In this document: positions 59,685 to 64,000 of the stretch, one piece after another | Layout: the number at the start of each line of letters is the position of its first letter | Position numbering within the stretch: the stretch's first letter is position 1 | Source: Mycobacterium aquaticum | GTDB taxonomy: Bacteria; Actinomycetota; Actinomycetes; Mycobacteriales; Mycobacteriaceae | Length of the DNA: 64,000 bases | Direction: 5' to 3' | NCBI RefSeq assembly: GCF_002086485.1 | Contig: NZ_MVHF01000043.1 | Coordinates: 1 to 64,000, forward strand | Position numbers and translations under genes: made by a program | The notes under the pieces: generated by a model | The model's input: the letters and a program-made list of their open reading frames with translations, nothing else | Told to the model about the DNA's origin: nothing | The model's database searches: none

Positions 59685-61148
59685 TCACTGATTGGGCGAA
59701 CGCAGTATCGGTGCGCGGTAGCGATATTTGGCGATGAGATACATCACCACACCGAGCGCTGACAGCGCTGCGAGTGCCATCCATTCAGCGGCGGCGAAAT
59801 CGACGGCACAGGCTATTGCGACCCACCCGAGCAGCACCGCGCCGACCAGGGGCAGCACCCCGCCGAGGAGCGCGTCACGCCAGTTGGACAGCACCCGGTC
59901 ACGCAGGGCCCAGGCGGCGGCGAGTGCGGTCAGCGCGTAGTAGCAGGCAAAGAGGAAGCCGACGGTCGCGATGAGAAGGTCGAGGGCGTGCGCGACGCTG
60001 GAGGCCAAGATGTACATCCAGGTGGCGGCGATGCCCAAGCCGCCGATCAGCAGGGTGCTCGCGGCCGGCGTCTGGAACTTGCGGTGCACCTTGCCGAAGA
60101 CTGACGGCAACACCTTGTCGCGACCCATTGCCAGCATGATGCGTGCCAGGCCTACGATGGTGGCCTGGGTCGCGGCCAAGACCGACGCCACCACTGCCAG
60201 CGCCATCGCCTTTGCCCAGCCGGTTCCGGTCAACTCCTCCGCGACGAACACTGCGGCGTTGGTGGAATGCTGCTCCATCGCCTCAGGTGGCGCGACGGTG
60301 GCAAAGGCGAAACATATCAGCGTGTACATGACACCCAACACGATCACGGCGATGATCACCGCCTTTCCGGGGTTGGTCTCAGCGCGCTCGGTCTCCTCGC
60401 TCAGATAGATCGAGGTGTCCCACTGCGCGATCATGAAGATGACCAGCAGCATCGCGGCTACGAAGCCGCCGGTGCCACCCACACCCGAAGGGCTGAGCCA
60501 GGCCCACGTCGGATGCACCGAGTTCGGGCGGTCGTTGGCGAACAGGGCCCAGAATGCCAATGCCGAGAACAGCAGCAGGACAGCGTATTCGGCGATAGCG
60601 AGGGATAACTGGAGTCGTCCCGTGAGCTGTACACCGATGACGGCGAACGCGGTCAGGAACGCGCCGAGCACCGTCGCGGCAATCACGGTTCCCCATTGAC
60701 TGCTCGGATCGAATCCGAGCAGTGCGAGCACGGCGGGGCCGATGCTGACGAAGTTGATGATCAACGAAACAATGAAGGTCACTGCGAGGATCCATCCGAC
60801 CCCGAACCCCGCACGCGGACCGACCGCACGTCCCACCCACGCGTAGGGACCGCCACAGTCCTGCTCCCACAGGTTCATTCGCTGGAACGCCACGGCGATG
60901 CAGAGCATCGCGAGCGAAGCCACGATGATCGACGGGATGAACCCGTAACTGCTGGCAACGATCAACGGCGCCAACGAGACCGCAACCACCTGACCCGGCG
61001 CCGCCCCAGCCATGCTGATGATCGTGCTTTCCCTGAGCCCGATTGCACTCTTCCGTAGAGTCGGACCGTCATCCGCGGGTCCGGGTGGGCGCGATGCAGC
61101 TGGGTTGTCGTGGCGCTCTTCCGGTGTGGAGGGCTGCGTGACCGACAT
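59685..61148 (-). CDS. second APC-superfamily permease (Puu-like cluster)
   Basis: A 487-residue amino acid/polyamine permease with 12-14 helices. Seen: STIISMAGAAPGQVVAVSLA in helix 1, CGGPYAWVGRAVGPRAGFGV in helices 2-3, and AQWDTSIYLSEETERAETNP after helix 6. ATG 61148 has AAGGAG upstream; a longer in-frame extension is non-coding. It is the distal gene of a minus-strand set with an aldehyde dehydrogenase, a PuuD-type hydrolase and an aminotransferase, so import of an amine such as putrescine is likely but not proven. Confidence 0.87.
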   Translation of the reverse strand: MSVTQPSTPEERHDNPAASRPPGPADDGPTLRKSAIGLRESTIISMAGAAPGQVVAVSLAPLIVASSYGFIPSIIVASLAMLCIAVAFQRMNLWEQDCGGPYAWVGRAVGPRAGFGVGWILAVTFIVSLIINFVSIGPAVLALLGFDPSSQWGTVIAATVLGAFLTAFAVIGVQLTGRLQLSLAIAEYAVLLLFSALAFWALFANDRPNSVHPTWAWLSPSGVGGTGGFVAAMLLVIFMIAQWDTSIYLSEETERAETNPGKAVIIAVIVLGVMYTLICFAFATVAPPEAMEQHSTNAAVFVAEELTGTGWAKAMALAVVASVLAATQATIVGLARIMLAMGRDKVLPSVFGKVHRKFQTPAASTLLIGGLGIAATWMYILASSVAHALDLLIATVGFLFACYYALTALAAAWALRDRVLSNWRDALLGGVLPLVGAVLLGWVAIACAVDFAAAEWMALAALSALGVVMYLIAKYRYRAPILRSPNQ

Positions 61149-61191
61149 GGACGTCTCCTTGGTCGAAGAGTCGTGATTGCTGGTTCGGAGA

Positions 61192-61620
61192 TCAAATCGA
61201 GGATGGTGGGGTAGTCGGGCGTCCTGCGGACTCTTGTTGCTGCGCCTTCTGTTTCCAGAACCACAAGCCGTGGCGCATGGTCCACTGCCCGTCGGCTGGC
61301 GAAAGCCCGAGGGTGGTGGGTGTGTTGTTTCCTGACCTGTGAGCACGAGCCGTCGACGAGGCAGGGCGGCAGCTCATCGACGGAACAAGCTCTCGTGCGC
61401 GGGTGAGTAGATGCCGTTGACGTTCGGTGAGCACGGTGCCGCTGTGGCGGGTCAGTTCAGTGACAAGCTCGACGAATCGAGCTTTGAGGCGGTGCACATC
61501 CATGCCGAACCGCGGCAAGGTGTCTTCCTCGTCAGGTCCGCCGTACGGCGCCCAGTCGACCATGTAGCGAACTATGTCCCAATCGAATTCATCGATCGGT
61601 AGCGTGCTTGCGTTTGCCAT
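61192..61620 (-). CDS. small conserved-type hypothetical protein
   Basis: A 142-residue soluble protein. The first 85 residues look well structured (FDWDIVRYMVDWAPYGGPDE, FGMDVHRLKARFVELVTELT, LTERQRHLLTRARELVPS) and helical; the rest is Ser/Pro-rich and may be disordered. No known family. It sits 21 bp after the aldehyde dehydrogenase stop and 43 bp before the permease start, so it is most likely co-transcribed with both. No clear ribosome site is visible, and the C-terminal extent is uncertain. Confidence 0.6.
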   Translation of the reverse strand: MANASTLPIDEFDWDIVRYMVDWAPYGGPDEEDTLPRFGMDVHRLKARFVELVTELTRHSGTVLTERQRHLLTRARELVPSMSCRPASSTARAHRSGNNTPTTLGLSPADGQWTMRHGLWFWKQKAQQQESAGRPTTPPSSI

Positions 61621-61641
61621 CGCTGGCTGACCGAACTGCGG

Positions 61642-63006
61642 CTACGTTGCCGTGGTGTTGAAGAAGACGTTCTTCACCTCGGTATACGCGTCAAGTGCGT
61701 CGGGCCCGAGTTCGCGTCCCATGCCGGACTGCTTGAACCCGCCGAACGGTGTGGCGATCCGCACGGAGGTATATGAGTTCACCGCCAGCGCCCCCGCGTC
61801 CACCCCGCGGGCAACGCGCAACGACCGCGCGGCGTTCGAGGTCCAGATCGAGCCTGCAAGACCGTAAATGGTGTCGTTGGCCCGGGCGACCGCCTCATCC
61901 TCGCTGTCAAAAGTGAGTACCGAAACAACTGGACCAAAGATCTCCTCACGGGCCGACCGGTGATCATCGTCGATCGGGTGAAGCACGGTGGGTGCAAACC
62001 AGAAGCCGGGACCGGTCGGTGCCGAACCGCGGAAGAGCACCGGTGCGTCGTCGACGTAGCTCTGGACGGTCGCAGCATGTCCTGCCGAGATCAGCGGACC
62101 CATCTGCGTGTTGTCCGAAAGCGGGTCGCCGACAACGATGTTGGCGACAACCTTCTCGAGTTTCTCCAAAAATGGCTGCAGCGCGGACCGTTCGACGAAA
62201 ACCCGCGAACGGGCGCAGCAGTCCTGGCCCGAGTTGCCGAAGACAGCACCCGTGAGGCCCTCGGCCGCCGCGTCGAGATCGGCGTCGGCGAATACCAGTG
62301 CCGCGGACTTGCCGCCCAGTTCCAGCGTGACGCGCTTGATGCCCTCGGCGGCCCGCCGTGCGATGTCCTTGCCGACATCGGTCGATCCGGTGAACGCGAT
62401 CTTGCCGACGCCGGGATGCTCGACCAGCTGGCTTCCGATCGTGCGTCCCGGGCCGACGACGACATTGAACAGGTCGGAAGGCAGCCCGGCTTCGACGGCG
62501 AGCTGTGCAAGCCGCAGCGAGGTGAGCGGCGTGAGTTCAGCCGGCTTGAGCACCACGGCGTTGCCGGCCGCCAACGCCGGCGCCACCTTCCAGGCGGCGA
62601 TCGTCAGCGGATAATTCCACGGTGTGATCAGGCCGACCACACCGATGGGTTCGCGGAACGTCATGTCCACGCCGCCGGCGACCGGGATGGTGTGTCCGAG
62701 AAGACGTTCCGGCGCCGCCGCGTAGTAGCGGAATGTGGCGGCCACCCCGGCGATCGCACCTCGGGCGTCGCTGATGGGCATACCGACGTTGCGGGCTTCC
62801 AGCTGGGCCAGGGCTTCGCGGTTGTTGTCGACCGCTGCGGCGATGGCCAGCAGCGCCTCCGCGCGGAATTGGGGTGGCTGCGCGGCCCACTGTCGCTGTG
62901 CAACGCTTGCGCGGGCGATCACGTCTTCCAACGCTGCGGGCGTGATCTGCTCGAGTGACTCGATGACCTGTTCGGTCGCGGGTTCGATTACGTCGATGAC
63001 GGCCAT
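61642..63006 (-). CDS. aldehyde dehydrogenase of the Puu-like cluster
   Basis: A 454-residue ALDH, PuuC/GabD-like in role by context. Seen: ITPWNYPLTIAAWKVAPALA in the cofactor region, VTLELGGKSAALVFADADLD with the catalytic Glu, FGNSGQDCCARSRVFV with two adjacent Cys, one catalytic, and EEIFGPVVSVLTF. GGAGGAAA precedes the ATG, which lies 1 nt after the stop of the PuuD-like gene. It should oxidise the gamma-glutamyl-aminoaldehyde (or a similar aldehyde) formed by the aminotransferase or an oxidase of the pathway. Confidence 0.88.
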   Translation of the reverse strand: MAVIDVIEPATEQVIESLEQITPAALEDVIARASVAQRQWAAQPPQFRAEALLAIAAAVDNNREALAQLEARNVGMPISDARGAIAGVAATFRYYAAAPERLLGHTIPVAGGVDMTFREPIGVVGLITPWNYPLTIAAWKVAPALAAGNAVVLKPAELTPLTSLRLAQLAVEAGLPSDLFNVVVGPGRTIGSQLVEHPGVGKIAFTGSTDVGKDIARRAAEGIKRVTLELGGKSAALVFADADLDAAAEGLTGAVFGNSGQDCCARSRVFVERSALQPFLEKLEKVVANIVVGDPLSDNTQMGPLISAGHAATVQSYVDDAPVLFRGSAPTGPGFWFAPTVLHPIDDDHRSAREEIFGPVVSVLTFDSEDEAVARANDTIYGLAGSIWTSNAARSLRVARGVDAGALAVNSYTSVRIATPFGGFKQSGMGRELGPDALDAYTEVKNVFFNTTAT

Positions 63007-63007
63007 G

Positions 63008-63742
63008 TCAGTGGTTTCCTCCGAGTGCGTGGGCAGCGTTGTTGATGAAATCGGTAAGGGCGTGCTGCAGTTCTGCGGCCTCGGGATGCCACTGCACACC
63101 AAGCACATACCGATGGTCGGGCCATTCGATTGCTTCGGGCAGTTGGTCGGGCAGCGATCGCGCCGTGACTACGGCACCACTGCCGAGCTGATCCACGCCC
63201 TGATGGTGGTGGGAGTTCACGGTTTGGATTCCACTGCCGCACAACATCGCCGCGTGGGTTCCGCAGTCCACCTCGACTTCGTGAAAGGTCTCGTGGTTGA
63301 GCTTCCCCGGGCTCGGCCGGTGTTCGGCGTATCCGGCGTCGAGCAAGTGTTGATGCAGTGTCCCGCCTGCGGCGACATTGAGAATCTGCATGCCCCGGCA
63401 CACACCCAACACCGGAACATCACGCCGCAACGCTTCCCGTGCCAGTGTCAACTCGAATTCATCGCGCAGTGGTTCGGTCGCTTCGGTGCGGCCGTTGTCT
63501 GTCGCTCCGTACGACGACGGCTCGACATCGACCCCACCGATCAACAGCAATCCGTCGACGCGGTCGACGAGGAGGCCGGGGTTCGCGACAGCTCCGGTGT
63601 CGGGTATGAGGCCGAGTGGGATCCCGCCTGCGGCATGGATTTTGCTGAGATACGTCGCCGGAATGATCGCGGCCTGCTGGGTCCAGAAGCCCCAGTTGGC
63701 GACCTCGAATGCCGTGCAGACTCCGATCACGGGTGCGGTCAT
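63008..63742 (-). CDS. PuuD-like gamma-glutamyl-gamma-aminobutyrate hydrolase
   Basis: A 244-residue class I glutamine-amidotransferase-like hydrolase. The nucleophile elbow is VPVLGVCRGMQILNVAAGG (Cys), and the catalytic His-Glu pair is in YVLGVQWHPEAAELQ; SHHHQGVDQLG is the typical PuuD segment. In the Puu pathway it frees GABA from its gamma-glutamyl conjugate. It is flanked by an aldehyde dehydrogenase and a class III aminotransferase, both within a few bases, which supports this role. The start is ATG 63742. Confidence 0.9.
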   Translation of the reverse strand: MTAPVIGVCTAFEVANWGFWTQQAAIIPATYLSKIHAAGGIPLGLIPDTGAVANPGLLVDRVDGLLLIGGVDVEPSSYGATDNGRTEATEPLRDEFELTLAREALRRDVPVLGVCRGMQILNVAAGGTLHQHLLDAGYAEHRPSPGKLNHETFHEVEVDCGTHAAMLCGSGIQTVNSHHHQGVDQLGSGAVVTARSLPDQLPEAIEWPDHRYVLGVQWHPEAAELQHALTDFINNAAHALGGNH

Positions 63743-63748
63743 GCCGGA

Positions 63749-64000
63749 TCAGCCGATCTCGGCCGCGAACTTCGCCTCTGCCTCGGTGAGGCAGCGGTCG
63801 ACGATCTCGATGGCGCTCTCGGCTTCACCGCGGGTCAGCACGAATGGCGGCGCGAGGTGCAGAACGTCCCACACCCGAGTGACCAGACCCTCTTCCTGGG
63901 TACGCAGGGCGAGCTGCTTGATGAACGGATGCGCAGTGCCCCACGCCTCGCGGGTTTCCTTGCTCTTGACGAAATCGATTGCGCACAAGAGACCTTTGCC
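63749..64000 (-). CDS. class III aminotransferase, C-terminal part (cut by window edge)
   Basis: Only the last 83 residues are inside the window, and the frame continues past the edge (reading GKGLLCAIDFVKSKETREAW). This is the typical C-terminal small domain of omega-aminotransferases, ending VLTRGEAESAIEIVDRCLTE. The gene lies 6 bp upstream of the PuuD-like hydrolase. An aminotransferase acting on putrescine, gamma-glutamylputrescine or GABA is expected from context. The catalytic Lys lies outside the window. Confidence 0.8.
   Translation of the reverse strand, partial: GKGLLCAIDFVKSKETREAWGTAHPFIKQLALRTQEEGLVTRVWDVLHLAPPFVLTRGEAESAIEIVDRCLTEAEAKFAAEIG

Overview
The window reads as chromosome of a fast-growing mycobacterium (Mycolicibacterium, resembling the M. 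smegmatis group; the species is inferred, not proven). The DNA is GC-rich, many genes start with GTG, several appear to be leaderless (a TANNNT -10 box 6-8 nt before the start codon), and the backbone follows the gene order of M. tuberculosis Rv0223c to Rv0243: aldehyde dehydrogenase, methyltransferase, glycosyltransferase, two membrane proteins, the TmaT-type acyltransferase, phosphotriesterase-like protein, TetR + R2lox, aftD, DUF2613 peptide, lpqI, TetR, htdX, fabG4, fadA2. Ortholog assignments come from memory of that order plus protein motifs; no search was run.

The backbone genes concern the cell envelope and lipids. They include TmaT (acetylation of trehalose mycolates), a DUF3068 protein tied to lipomannan maturation, AftD (arabinosyltransferase), LpqI (beta-N-acetylglucosaminidase lipoprotein), the HtdX/FabG4/FadA2 fatty-acid set around one shared palindromic operator, and R2lox downstream of a TetR gene whose promoter carries two nested palindromes.

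Into this backbone are set accessory blocks. (1) 4.0-9.0 kb: an O-methyltransferase, a giant cyclase/ATPase/LuxR regulator and the wreck of a zinc-type dehydrogenase. (2) 13.2-20.9 kb: a GntR-controlled catabolic cluster (TcuA-like flavoprotein, MHS-family transporter, gluconate-dehydrogenase-type small subunit, GMC dehydrogenase with a CxxCxxCxxxC motif, aldehyde dehydrogenase) with matching operator half-sites at two promoters. (3) 30.0-32.8 kb: a sulfate-binding protein coupled to a SulP permease. (4) 34.2-42.7 kb: an amine/amino-acid catabolic cluster with a glutamine-synthetase-like ligase, permease, aminotransferase, FluG-type amidohydrolase and PLP decarboxylase, divergent from an EgtC-like class II amidotransferase and an RpiR regulator. 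(5) 43.4-43.6 kb: three tandem 82-bp palindromic units. (6) 45.4-52.8 kb: an ESX (type VII) associated locus with EspC-like and EspB-like proteins, a membrane protein, a WXG-like/Pro-rich protein and a lipoprotein, crossed by a sharply AT-richer block. (7) 59.7-64.0 kb: a second, Puu-like set (permease, aldehyde dehydrogenase, PuuD hydrolase, aminotransferase) running off the right edge.

The 355-bp gap after fadA2 holds a strong hairpin and a probable small RNA at the position of the mycobacterial sRNA F6. No tRNA, rRNA, CRISPR array, transposase or integrase was recognised.
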